Shown: positions 1 to 6,756 of the stretch, piece after piece | Layout of the letters: each line of letters opens with the position of its first letter | Position numbering within the stretch: the stretch's first letter is position 1 | DNA from: Terriglobales bacterium | GTDB lineage: Bacteria > Acidobacteriota > Terriglobia > Terriglobales > Acidobacteriaceae | Reading direction: 5' to 3' | Assembly (NCBI GenBank): GCA_015655365.1 | Contig: JAATFE010000331.1 | Coordinates: forward strand, 1 to 6,756 | Length of the DNA: 6,756 nt | The notes under the pieces: generated by a model | Told to the model about the DNA's origin: nothing | The model's database searches: none | Seen by the model: only the letters and a program-made list of their open reading frames with translations | Position numbers and translations under genes: made by a program

Positions 1-116
1 ATCATACGGTGGCCCTCGCTGCCCCAGGCATGGGCGGCTGGCGGTTGGGCAGCGAGACAGAACAGTCCCAAAAGGGCTGCTCCAGCAAGACGGGAAGAAG
101 AAGGCAAATTCAACAT
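1..116 (-). CDS. S1/P1-family zinc-dependent nuclease, N-terminal fragment
   Basis: Reading the minus strand from ATG at 116-114 gives 38 codons before the window edge. The first 30 residues form a Sec signal peptide: a short start with one Arg (R9), a hydrophobic core at residues 10-23 (AGAALLGLFCLAA), and an Ala-His-Ala cleavage motif at 28-30. The predicted mature protein then begins W-G-S-E-G-H-R-M. In S1/P1 nucleases the mature N-terminus is Trp in a WGxxGH context; the Trp amino group and carbonyl, and the nearby His, bind the catalytic zinc cluster. These enzymes cut single-stranded DNA and RNA, and many also remove 3' phosphates from nucleotides, outside the cytoplasm. The gene points away from the phosphorelay operon. 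There is no Shine-Dalgarno sequence before the ATG, and the frame stays open upstream, so a longer start is not excluded. Only the N-terminal motif is visible, so the family call rests on the signal peptide plus WGxxGH. Confidence 0.72.
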   Translation of the reverse strand, partial: MLNLPSSSRLAGAALLGLFCLAAQPPAAHAWGSEGHRM

Positions 117-122
117 GACGCC

Positions 123-128
123 AGTATA
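123..128 (-). promoter_or_regulatory. Possible -10 box for a leaderless nuclease transcript
   Basis: On the minus strand TATACT (128-123) matches the TATAAT consensus at five of six positions and is followed by exactly six bases before the ATG at 116. A -10 box in that place would start transcription at or next to the A of the ATG, giving a leaderless mRNA. This agrees with the absence of a Shine-Dalgarno sequence there. No good -35 box is seen at the matching distance. The TTGACA at 167-162 is 33 nt away, too far to pair with this box. Inference only. Confidence 0.35.
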
Positions 129-212
129 CGGTTGCCACTGAAAAGCTTCATGAATACGCCTTGTCAATTCGATCCATTGGGGAATGCGCACCAGCGTCGG
201 CCCGCAGCCATC

Positions 213-242
213 TTGAAAGACTAGAAATTCCTTTCGTATCTA
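213..242 (+). promoter_or_regulatory. Weak sigma70-like promoter candidate for the kinase operon
   Basis: TTGAAA (213-218) matches the -35 consensus at five of six positions and is followed after 18 bases by TATCTA (237-242), which matches TATAAT at only the first three positions. If used, it would give a leader of roughly 190 nt containing both palindromes described below. A TATGAT hexamer at 370-375 is a rival -10 box but lacks a -35. Confidence 0.22.
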
Positions 243-329
243 GGTTCAATCCAGGGCTTTTTCGGCAACTACCACTTGGATGCGCACTTAGAATGGGGGT
301 ACGGGATTGTGCGGGCAGCGGAGAGCTTA

Positions 330-345
330 CCGGAATCCGTTCCGG
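330..345. repeat. Perfect inverted repeat upstream of the kinase gene
   Basis: CCGGAA (330-335), spacer TCCG, TTCCGG (340-345) is a perfect 6-bp-arm palindrome about 90 nt before the kinase start. The size and symmetry suit a dimeric regulator's operator or a small RNA hairpin. No T-run follows, so it is not an intrinsic terminator. Symmetry is seen directly; the role is inferred. Confidence 0.4.
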
Positions 346-398
346 AAGCGGGCTACGCGGACGATTCATTATGATGAGAGCTGCGAAAGAAGGATTTT

Positions 399-413
399 CC
401 ATCTCCAAGATGG
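399..413. repeat. Perfect inverted repeat just upstream of the kinase ribosome binding site
   Basis: CCATCT (399-404), spacer CCA, AGATGG (408-413) is a perfect palindrome ending 13 nt before the GAGGAG motif. It could be an operator or a small leader hairpin. The 3-base spacer makes a tight loop, which slightly favours DNA-level recognition. No function can be assigned from sequence alone. Confidence 0.38.
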
Positions 414-426
414 GGTAAATCGCTTC

Positions 427-432
427 GAGGAG
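427..432 (+). promoter_or_regulatory. Shine-Dalgarno sequence of the hybrid kinase
   Basis: GAGGAG lies four bases before the ATG at 437. It supports that start over downstream candidates in the Ala/Pro-rich N-terminal segment. Confidence 0.65.
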
Positions 433-436
433 CTAG

Positions 437-3400
437 ATGCAAGACGGGGCCACTGGGGGAACGTCGACCGGAGCCAAGCCGCCCGCACGGGCAGGCCGGA
501 GCGTTCTTTTCGCTATTTGGCCAGCCTTGGCCCGTCTGGCCCGTAAGTTAACCGAAAACTCCCCTCAGCCTGCTGCCGCGCCCGCCCATGAACCTCTGAA
601 GGAATTGCTGGATTCTGTCGGTCCCATGGTGGCGGCCATCGGCCTGGATGGCCTGTTCACCTACGTGAACCCTTCCGCAGAACGGGTGATGGGCTACAAC
701 GCGGAGGAGCTGATCGGCTCGTCGAGCACGACAGATATTTTGGCTCCCGGCGAGGGCGCGCGGCTGGTTGCGGAAATGGAAAAGCTGTGCGGCATCCAAA
801 GACCCGCGGAGCCGACCGCGCTTGGGCGTCTGGCTGCCTACATAACCTGTGTGCGGACTCTGCCTCCCAGCCAGGTGCCCAGCTTCGACGTGCAGTTGCG
901 CCGCAAGGACGGCGTGCTCTTCCCCGTCACGCTCCACATCTCCGCGATGCGCGACGGCTCCGGGACAATTACCGGCCTGGCCGTGGTGGCTCTTGACCAA
1001 AGCGCAACCGTTCACCAGGAACAGGCGCTGCGCGAGTCGCACGAGCGCTACCGCGATTTGTTCGAGAACTCCACCGAAATGATTGCAACGCTCAGCCCCT
1101 CGGGACAGTTTCTGTATGCCAATCCGGCCTGGAAGGCCTGTTTCGGCCTGGACAGAGGCACGCTGCAGAGCCTGGAATCCTTCGAGGAGATTTTCAGTTG
1201 CCGCAGCGAAGTGGCAGCGCATTTCCGCCGCGCCCTCGATGGCGAATCGGTGGACCGCGCGCCATTGCGCCATTACACCGCGGATGGCCGGATGCTGGAG
1301 CTTGAACTGAGTCTGAGCCGGCGGCAAAAGGCAGGCAATCCCCTGGCGGTTCGCTGTCTCCTGCGCGACGTGACCCAGCAGACACAGCGCGAGCACCGTC
1401 TGGCGCTGCAACTGGCAGTGAGCCAGATCCTGTGCGAAAACACTTCTTCCGAAATCGCCTCCACGCGCATCATCGAGGCTCTGTGCATCTCCCAGGGCTG
1501 GGATGTAGCCTTCAAATGGGATGTCAACGAAGAAGAAAGCGAACTCGAATTCTGTGCCGCCTGGGGAATTCCGGGCCACCGCACCGAGGCGTTGATCCAC
1601 GAAAGCATGGGGCTCAAGATGGCCAGCGGTGTCGGCCTGCCAGGACGGGTTTGGCAGGATGGCCGCCCCGTCTGGATTGAAGATCTGGCATCGCAGTCCA
1701 CGGGGCCGCGCCTTGAATCCGCCCTCCGCCAGAAGATGGTTTCCGGCTGGGCGGTTCCAGTGCGCGTGGGCAAAAAGGTGCTGGCAGTCCTGGAATTCTA
1801 TTGCCACTTGCGCATTCGCGAAGATCCCGAACTGCTGGCGGCCATCGAAACAGTAGCCGCATCGTTGGGGCAGATGTTGGCCCGCTCCCACGAGCGGGGC
1901 CGCGCTGACGAACTTTACCGGCAGCAGGAAATCCTGCTGGATTCGGTCGCGGACGGCATCTGCGGCGTAAACCGGCACGGGCTGGTGAGTTTTGCCAACC
2001 CCGCCGCGGCCCGCTTGCTGGGTGCATCCGCCTCCAGCCTGACCGGCAAGCCGGTGCACGAACTTTTGCACGGCTCCGCGGATTCCGACCACCCGTGCAA
2101 TGCAGATTGCAACCTGCGGCACGCTGCGGAGAACCATAGCGCCGCCGCCGGCGAGGGAGCCATATTCCGCGCCGACGGAAACTCCTTCCCCGCGGAATAT
2201 GTTCTGACCCCGGTCCCCGATCAGAGCCGCTTCTCCGGTTCCGTGCTCAGCTTTCGCGACATCAGCCAGCGTTACGCCCTGGACCGCCTCAAGGACGAGT
2301 TCATCTCCACCGTCAGCCACGAATTGCGCACCCCCCTCACCTCCATTCGCGGCGCGCTGGGCCTGCTCTCCTCCGGTATTCTGGGCGCGGTCAACGACAA
2401 GGCGGCAAACCTGCTGCGCATTGCCCTCACCAACTCCGACCGGTTGGTGCGGCTCATCAACGACATCCTCGACTTGGAGCGCGTCCAGAGCGGCAAGGAG
2501 CCGCTGGCCTTCCGCCCGGTGCAGTTGGGCGAGATCGTGCGCCAGGCGATCGACGGGATGCAACCGGTGGCCGAGGCCGCGGGCGTGCAACTGATCCACG
2601 ACACCACGAAGATAGAAATCGCCGCCGACGCCGACCGCCTGCTTCAGGTGCTCACCAACCTGCTCTCCAACGCCGTCAAGTTCTCGCCCCCGGGCGCGAC
2701 AATTTCCGTAATTCTCCGGCCCGGCGTCAACGGCGTCACTCTCTCGGTCATCGACCATGGACGGGGCATCCCCGCCGACAAACTCGAGGCCATCTTCGGA
2801 CGCTTCCAGCAGGTGGACGCCTCGGACTCTCGCCAAAAAGGCGGCAGCGGCCTGGGCCTGGCCATCTGCCGCACTATCGTTCTGCAACACTCGGGACGCA
2901 TCTGGGCGGAGCGGAACCCGGTGCGCGGCTCCACCTTCCGCGTCTTCCTGCCCTACAAGCCGGCCCCCATTGCCATGCCGGGGGCACTGCCCGAAAACGA
3001 GCCTGGCCACGGCACGGTGCTGCTGGCCGACGCAAACTCAACCACCCGGCAGCAAGTCGCCGCCCAGTTGAGCCGTCACGGCTACAACGTGGTGGAAGCA
3101 ACCACCGTGGAACAGACCCTGACAGCGGCAGCGGCGGGCGTTGAGGCCATCCTGCTCGATACCTCGCTGGACGGCATGAATGGCTGGGAGATTCTGCCTC
3201 TGCTGCGCCGCCTGGACCCCAGAGCCAAGACCCCCATCGTGCTGCAGAGCGTTGTGAACCGGCTGAATTCGACAGACCTGCCCGCCCAAGCCGAAGGATG
3301 GGTCGGCAAGCCGCTGGACGAAGAGGCGTTGCTCAGCGAACTGACGCGCGTGCTCTGCGGCATCGGCGAAAAGGCCCGCATCCTGGTCGTCGAGGACGAT

Positions 3401-3790
3401 GCGGATCTGGCGCAGGTCATCGCGACGGTTTTTTCCCGCGACACCATTGCCGTCAAGGTGGCTCACACGCTCCAAGAGGCGCTGGACCTCTGTTTCAGCC
3501 TCCAGCCGCACCTGCTGGTGCTGGACATCGGACTACCCGACGGCGACGGCTTCAATGTGGTGGACTGGCTGCGACAGCATGAGAATCTGGCCCGGCTGCC
3601 GCTGGTGGTCTACTCCGGCCGCGACCTGACGCCGGACGAACGAACCCAGCTTACCCTCGGACCGACCCATTTTCTGACCAAGGCCCGGGTGCAGCCGCAA
3701 CAACTGGAGGCGCTGGTCTTGACCATGCTGCGCAGTTCGCGTCAGATGGATGAGGCATCTCCCAAGGAAGTTGCCGAACTCAATCCGTAG
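437..3790 (+). CDS. Soluble hybrid sensor histidine kinase, PAS-PAS-GAF-PAS-HisKA-HATPase-REC-REC
   Basis: A 1117-residue kinase that should autophosphorylate on His in response to an intracellular cue and feed an aspartate-histidine relay. A loosely structured N-terminus (1-50) has only a 13-residue hydrophobic patch, too short to span the membrane, and no signal peptide, so it is probably cytoplasmic. Domains by eye: PAS1 about 52-190 with a long insert, PAS2 about 205-318, GAF about 320-487, PAS3 about 498-612, HisKA about 616-682 with the H-box SHELRTPL (His628), and HATPase about 728-846. The ATPase shows an N-box (Asn745 in NLLSNAVKFS), G1 box DHGRGIP (Asp773), F-box IFGRF (786-790) and G2 box GGSGLGL (802-808). 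REC1 (about 858-972) has acceptor Asp908, Ser938 and Lys958, but the acidic pair is A-D-A (Asp865, Ala866). REC2 (about 979-1096) is intact with E986-D987-D988, Asp1030, Ser1060 and Lys1082. The signal sensed is unknown. Start chosen for the GAGGAG motif. The receiver and Hpt partners follow directly. Confidence 0.95.
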   Translation: MQDGATGGTSTGAKPPARAGRSVLFAIWPALARLARKLTENSPQPAAAPAHEPLKELLDSVGPMVAAIGLDGLFTYVNPSAERVMGYNAEELIGSSSTTDILAPGEGARLVAEMEKLCGIQRPAEPTALGRLAAYITCVRTLPPSQVPSFDVQLRRKDGVLFPVTLHISAMRDGSGTITGLAVVALDQSATVHQEQALRESHERYRDLFENSTEMIATLSPSGQFLYANPAWKACFGLDRGTLQSLESFEEIFSCRSEVAAHFRRALDGESVDRAPLRHYTADGRMLELELSLSRRQKAGNPLAVRCLLRDVTQQTQREHRLALQLAVSQILCENTSSEIASTRIIEALCISQGWDVAFKWDVNEEESELEFCAAWGIPGHRTEALIHESMGLKMASGVGLPGRVWQDGRPVWIEDLASQSTGPRLESALRQKMVSGWAVPVRVGKKVLAVLEFYCHLRIREDPELLAAIETVAASLGQMLARSHERGRADELYRQQEILLDSVADGICGVNRHGLVSFANPAAARLLGASASSLTGKPVHELLHGSADSDHPCNADCNLRHAAENHSAAAGEGAIFRADGNSFPAEYVLTPVPDQSRFSGSVLSFRDISQRYALDRLKDEFISTVSHELRTPLTSIRGALGLLSSGILGAVNDKAANLLRIALTNSDRLVRLINDILDLERVQSGKEPLAFRPVQLGEIVRQAIDGMQPVAEAAGVQLIHDTTKIEIAADADRLLQVLTNLLSNAVKFSPPGATISVILRPGVNGVTLSVIDHGRGIPADKLEAIFGRFQQVDASDSRQKGGSGLGLAICRTIVLQHSGRIWAERNPVRGSTFRVFLPYKPAPIAMPGALPENEPGHGTVLLADANSTTRQQVAAQLSRHGYNVVEATTVEQTLTAAAAGVEAILLDTSLDGMNGWEILPLLRRLDPRAKTPIVLQSVVNRLNSTDLPAQAEGWVGKPLDEEALLSELTRVLCGIGEKARILVVEDDADLAQVIATVFSRDTIAVKVAHTLQEALDLCFSLQPHLLVLDIGLPDGDGFNVVDWLRQHENLARLPLVVYSGRDLTPDERTQLTLGPTHFLTKARVQPQQLEALVLTMLRSSRQMDEASPKEVAELNP

Positions 3791-3793
3791 CGC

Positions 3794-3800
3794 AAGGGGG
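3794..3800 (+). promoter_or_regulatory. Shine-Dalgarno sequence that fixes the response-regulator start
   Basis: AAGGGGG sits nine bases before GTG at 3810. It favours this GTG over the in-frame ATG at 3750, which would overlap the kinase by 41 nt and add 20 residues unlike any receiver N-terminus. Confidence 0.65.
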
Positions 3801-3809
3801 ATTCAAGCA

Positions 3810-4184
3810 GTGTCGCACCGCATCCTGATCATCGACGACGAAGACGACATCCGCGAGGTGGCCACGCTCAGCCTGGAGACGGTGGCCGGCTGGGATGTCA
3901 CCACCGCCTGCAGCGGAACCCAGGGTTTGACGCGCGCCATCGAGTACCAACCCGACGCCATCCTGCTCGACGTGATGATGCCGGGCATGGATGGGCCGAC
4001 CACCTTCCGCGAGCTGCGCAAAAACCCCGCCACGGCGCACATTCCCGTGCTGCTGCTCACCGCCAAAGTGCAAAGCTCGGACCAGCGCCGCTTTGCCGAC
4101 TTGGGCGTGGAAGCCGTGCTCTTCAAGCCCTTCGACCCGCTCACGCTCTCGGCGCAGATGGCGGCGGTACTCGGCTGGAACTGA
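3810..4184 (+). CDS. Single-domain response regulator (CheY-like receiver)
   Basis: A 124-residue protein consisting only of a receiver domain. It begins MSHRILIIDDEDD, giving acidic-pocket residues Asp9 and Asp10. The phospho-acceptor is Asp54 in ILLDVMMPGMDG, the switch threonine is Thr84 in LLLTA, and the invariant lysine is Lys106 in LFKPF. All catalytic positions are present. There is no output domain after the receiver, so it should act by protein contact or as a phosphate shuttle or sink, as single-domain receivers commonly do. It starts 19 nt after the kinase stop, on a GTG with its own ribosome binding site, and ends 11 nt before the Hpt gene. Co-transcription with both is likely. 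Its partner kinase is probably the upstream hybrid kinase, through the Hpt protein; that pairing is inferred from position. Confidence 0.92.
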   Translation: MSHRILIIDDEDDIREVATLSLETVAGWDVTTACSGTQGLTRAIEYQPDAILLDVMMPGMDGPTTFRELRKNPATAHIPVLLLTAKVQSSDQRRFADLGVEAVLFKPFDPLTLSAQMAAVLGWN

Positions 4185-4195
4185 GAAAGGCCCCC

Positions 4196-4528
4196 ATGGC
4201 TCCTGGAAGACCCGCTGTTCTCGCTGAAGCTCTGGATCGTTTGTGGATCCAGTTTCTGCCACAAATGGAGGAACGGGTCGCCGCACTAGAGACAGCAAGT
4301 GTGGCGTTGGAGGCAGGAAAGCTTTCGCTGGAATTGTGCGAAAGAGCCCACGCCGCCGCCCACAAATTGGCCGGCGTACTGGGCACCTTCGACCTGACCA
4401 GGGGCACCATTCTTGCTCGCGAGGCGGAGATGCTGTACTCCGGCGAAGCGGACACCAACCCGGAAGACGCCGCCCGCCTGACTGTAATTGCCGCGCAATT
4501 GCGGGCCATTGTGGCCGGCAGGAAATAA
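4196..4528 (+). CDS. Hpt-domain histidine phosphotransfer protein
   Basis: A 110-residue, mainly helical protein of the size of a stand-alone Hpt domain. The signature AHKLAGVLGTFDL places the phosphorylated histidine at His56, in the H-K-L-x-G pattern of the Hpt family, followed by a second amphipathic helix rich in Ala, Arg and Glu (REAEMLY). Hpt proteins have no catalytic activity of their own; they carry phosphate between the receiver of a hybrid kinase and a final receiver. The hybrid kinase lacks a C-terminal Hpt, so this protein supplies the missing step. ATG at 4196 is preceded by GAGAAAGG (4183-4190) with five bases between, 11 nt after the regulator stop. The gene is last in the operon, and a hairpin begins at its stop codon. 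Sequence similarity among Hpt proteins is low, so the call rests on motif, length and context. Confidence 0.85.
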   Translation: MAPGRPAVLAEALDRLWIQFLPQMEERVAALETASVALEAGKLSLELCERAHAAAHKLAGVLGTFDLTRGTILAREAEMLYSGEADTNPEDAARLTVIAAQLRAIVAGRK

Positions 4529-4565
4529 CGCTTGGGTAAAAGACTCACGCGCTCCGGCCAAGCGT
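4528..4565 (+). terminator. Hairpin at the end of the phosphorelay operon, possible terminator
   Basis: ACGCTTGG (4528-4535) and CCAAGCGT (4558-4565) are perfectly complementary, giving an 8-bp stem with a 22-nt loop that starts at the last base of the hpt stop codon. No U-run follows, so it is not a classical intrinsic terminator. It may protect the mRNA 3' end or assist Rho-type ending. Confidence 0.35.
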
Positions 4566-4610
4566 CATCTGCTGCACTTGGTGTTCTTGGAATGGGCTTA
4601 TGCTTTCCCA

Positions 4611-4642
4611 CTCTTGGCGCGAGAACAAGGACGTGCCAAGGG
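4611..4642. repeat. Eleven-pair stem-loop in the convergent intergenic region
   Basis: CTCTTGGCGCG (4611-4621) pairs with CGTGCCAAGGG (4632-4642) through 11 continuous pairs, two of them G-U on the plus strand, around the 10-nt loop AGAACAAGGA. No U-run follows on either strand. It is a plausible RNA hairpin for 3' end formation of the operon; the role is inferred. Confidence 0.4.
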
Positions 4643-4672
4643 CGGGGCAGCAATTCATCCCAGTTACTCGCT

Positions 4673-4680
4673 ACTTACAA
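4673..4680 (+). repeat. Direct repeat ACTTACAA, left copy flanking the palindrome
   Basis: ACTTACAA occurs here and again at 4799-4806, on either side of the palindromic element. With the six preceding bases the copies read CTCGCTACTTACAA and CTAGCGACTTACAA, 12 of 14 identical. It could be a target duplication or part of a larger repeat unit, but each copy overlaps one end of the inverted repeat, so the assignment is uncertain. Confidence 0.35.
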
Positions 4681-4802
4681 GTTACTAGGTCTTTGACCGG
4701 ATGATTCTGTACCTTGGGTTCGTGCTTTCCCAGGTCCCAAAAGCGGGACCTGGGGCACCCAGTGCTGGTACCGCTTCATGCGGTCAGAGACCCTAGCGAC
4801 TT
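4679..4802. repeat. 124-nt imperfect palindromic element, MITE-like or bidirectional terminator
   Basis: The two halves are inverted copies of each other along almost their full length. The outer arms AAGTTACTAGGTCTTTGACCG (4679-4699) and 4781-4802, read on the minus strand, agree except for three substitutions and one extra base. ATGA and GTACC blocks follow (4701-4704 and 4709-4713 against 4776-4779 and 4767-4771), then TGGGT/ACCCA (4715-4719, 4757-4761) and GC/GC (4724-4725, 4755-4756). The core is CCCAGGTCCC (4729-4738) and GGGACCTGGG (4745-4754) around the 6-nt loop AAAAGC. I count about 47 possible pairs. No open frame lies inside. It sits between two converging genes. No U-run follows on either strand. 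It may be a dispersed palindromic repeat, a non-autonomous mobile element, or a strong transcription barrier. Confidence 0.7.
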
Positions 4803-4806
4803 ACAA
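4799..4806 (+). repeat. Direct repeat ACTTACAA, right copy flanking the palindrome
   Basis: Exact second copy of the octamer at 4673-4680, 126 bp downstream, at the right edge of the palindromic element. Confidence 0.35.
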
Positions 4807-4881
4807 AAAGACACAGCCTCGATCAGACCGGAGATAAGCAGATGCCCCACCGAGGTTGCGCTTGATACAACGGTTTGGACC

Positions 4882-6756
<1,875 letters not shown>

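Larger units (their letters stand above)
117..436. other. Divergent intergenic region between nuclease and kinase genes
   Basis: This is 320 bases without a convincing gene. Short open frames here have no family features and no ribosome binding sites. The region must hold the promoters of both divergent transcription units. Visible elements are a TATACT hexamer just before the nuclease start, a TTGACA hexamer on the minus strand (167-162), a weak plus-strand promoter candidate at 213-242, a TATGAT hexamer on the plus strand at 370-375 without a matching -35, and two perfect short inverted repeats at 330-345 and 399-413. Confidence 0.6.
4529..4881. other. Convergent intergenic region, hairpin-rich, no gene
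   Basis: These 353 bases separate the 3' ends of the phosphorelay operon and katG. No open frame here has a ribosome binding site, plausible composition or known motif. The region instead holds three consecutive inverted repeats (4528-4565, 4611-4642, 4679-4802). That is consistent with bidirectional transcription ending and with a non-coding palindromic element. The stretch 4803-4881 next to the katG stop shows only a weak CCTCG/CGAGG pair (4817-4821, 4851-4855) with a long loop. Confidence 0.6.

Noticed and set aside
9..224. Open frame of 71 codons at the left edge on the plus strand
   Set aside because: It is antisense to the signal peptide and WGxxGH start of the nuclease, which is the better supported reading.
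260..300. Sigma54-type -24/-12 promoter before the kinase
   Set aside because: GG and GC-like pairs exist, but none with the required spacing and flanking bases.
161..418. Short open frame of 85 codons in the divergent intergenic region
   Set aside because: No ribosome binding site, no recognisable motif, and a composition that looks random. The opposite-strand frame at 148-408 is equally unconvincing.
548..3010. Open frame of 820 codons antisense to the kinase gene
   Set aside because: It lies wholly opposite a gene with clear kinase domains, shows no recognisable domain, and has the Gly/Arg/Gln/His-rich composition typical of antisense frames in high-GC DNA.
3750..3812. ATG at 3750 as the start of the response regulator
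   Set aside because: It would overlap the kinase and add 20 residues before the first receiver strand. GTG at 3810 has a strong AAGGGGG motif and gives the usual receiver N-terminus.
4529..4881. tRNA, CRISPR array or transposase remnant in the convergent region
   Set aside because: No cloverleaf-like layout, no regularly spaced repeats, and no reading frame resembling a transposase were seen.

Overview
The window is GC-rich bacterial DNA holding four complete or nearly complete genes and one gene fragment. No marker gene fixes the taxon. Four things fit a soil-type Gram-negative such as an Acidobacteriota member, but this is an inference of modest confidence: the high-GC codon use, a signal-peptide S1/P1-type nuclease, a soluble PAS/GAF hybrid kinase ending in two receiver domains, and a bifunctional catalase-peroxidase.

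Layout, left to right. (1) At 1-116 on the minus strand is the first 38 codons of an exported S1/P1-family zinc nuclease, leaving the window to the left. (2) At 117-436 is a divergent intergenic region with a likely leaderless start for the nuclease, two perfect short palindromes, and a Shine-Dalgarno sequence for the next gene. (3) At 437-4528 on the plus strand is a compact three-gene phosphorelay operon: a 1117-residue hybrid histidine kinase (PAS-PAS-GAF-PAS-HisKA-HATPase-REC-REC), a 124-residue single-domain response regulator, and a 110-residue Hpt protein. The gaps are 19 and 11 nt, and each gene has its own Shine-Dalgarno sequence. (4) At 4529-4881 is a convergent intergenic region without genes but rich in hairpins. 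It includes a 124-nt near-continuous imperfect palindrome at 4679-4802. (5) At 4882-6756 on the minus strand are the last 624 codons of katG, whose start lies beyond the right edge.

How they may work together: the kinase can autophosphorylate at His628, and its receivers, the Hpt protein (His56) and the lone receiver (Asp54) supply every part needed for a His-Asp-His-Asp relay. None of the three proteins has a DNA-binding or enzymatic output domain, so the final target must lie elsewhere or act by protein-protein contact. The first receiver has lost one of its two Mg2+-pocket acidic residues, while the second is intact, which suggests a division of labour. katG converges on the operon and is not part of it; any link between the relay and peroxide defence is speculation.

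The most unusual items are the 124-nt palindromic element between the convergent genes and the output-less relay with an asymmetric pair of receivers. I found no CRISPR array, transposase, tRNA or rRNA.
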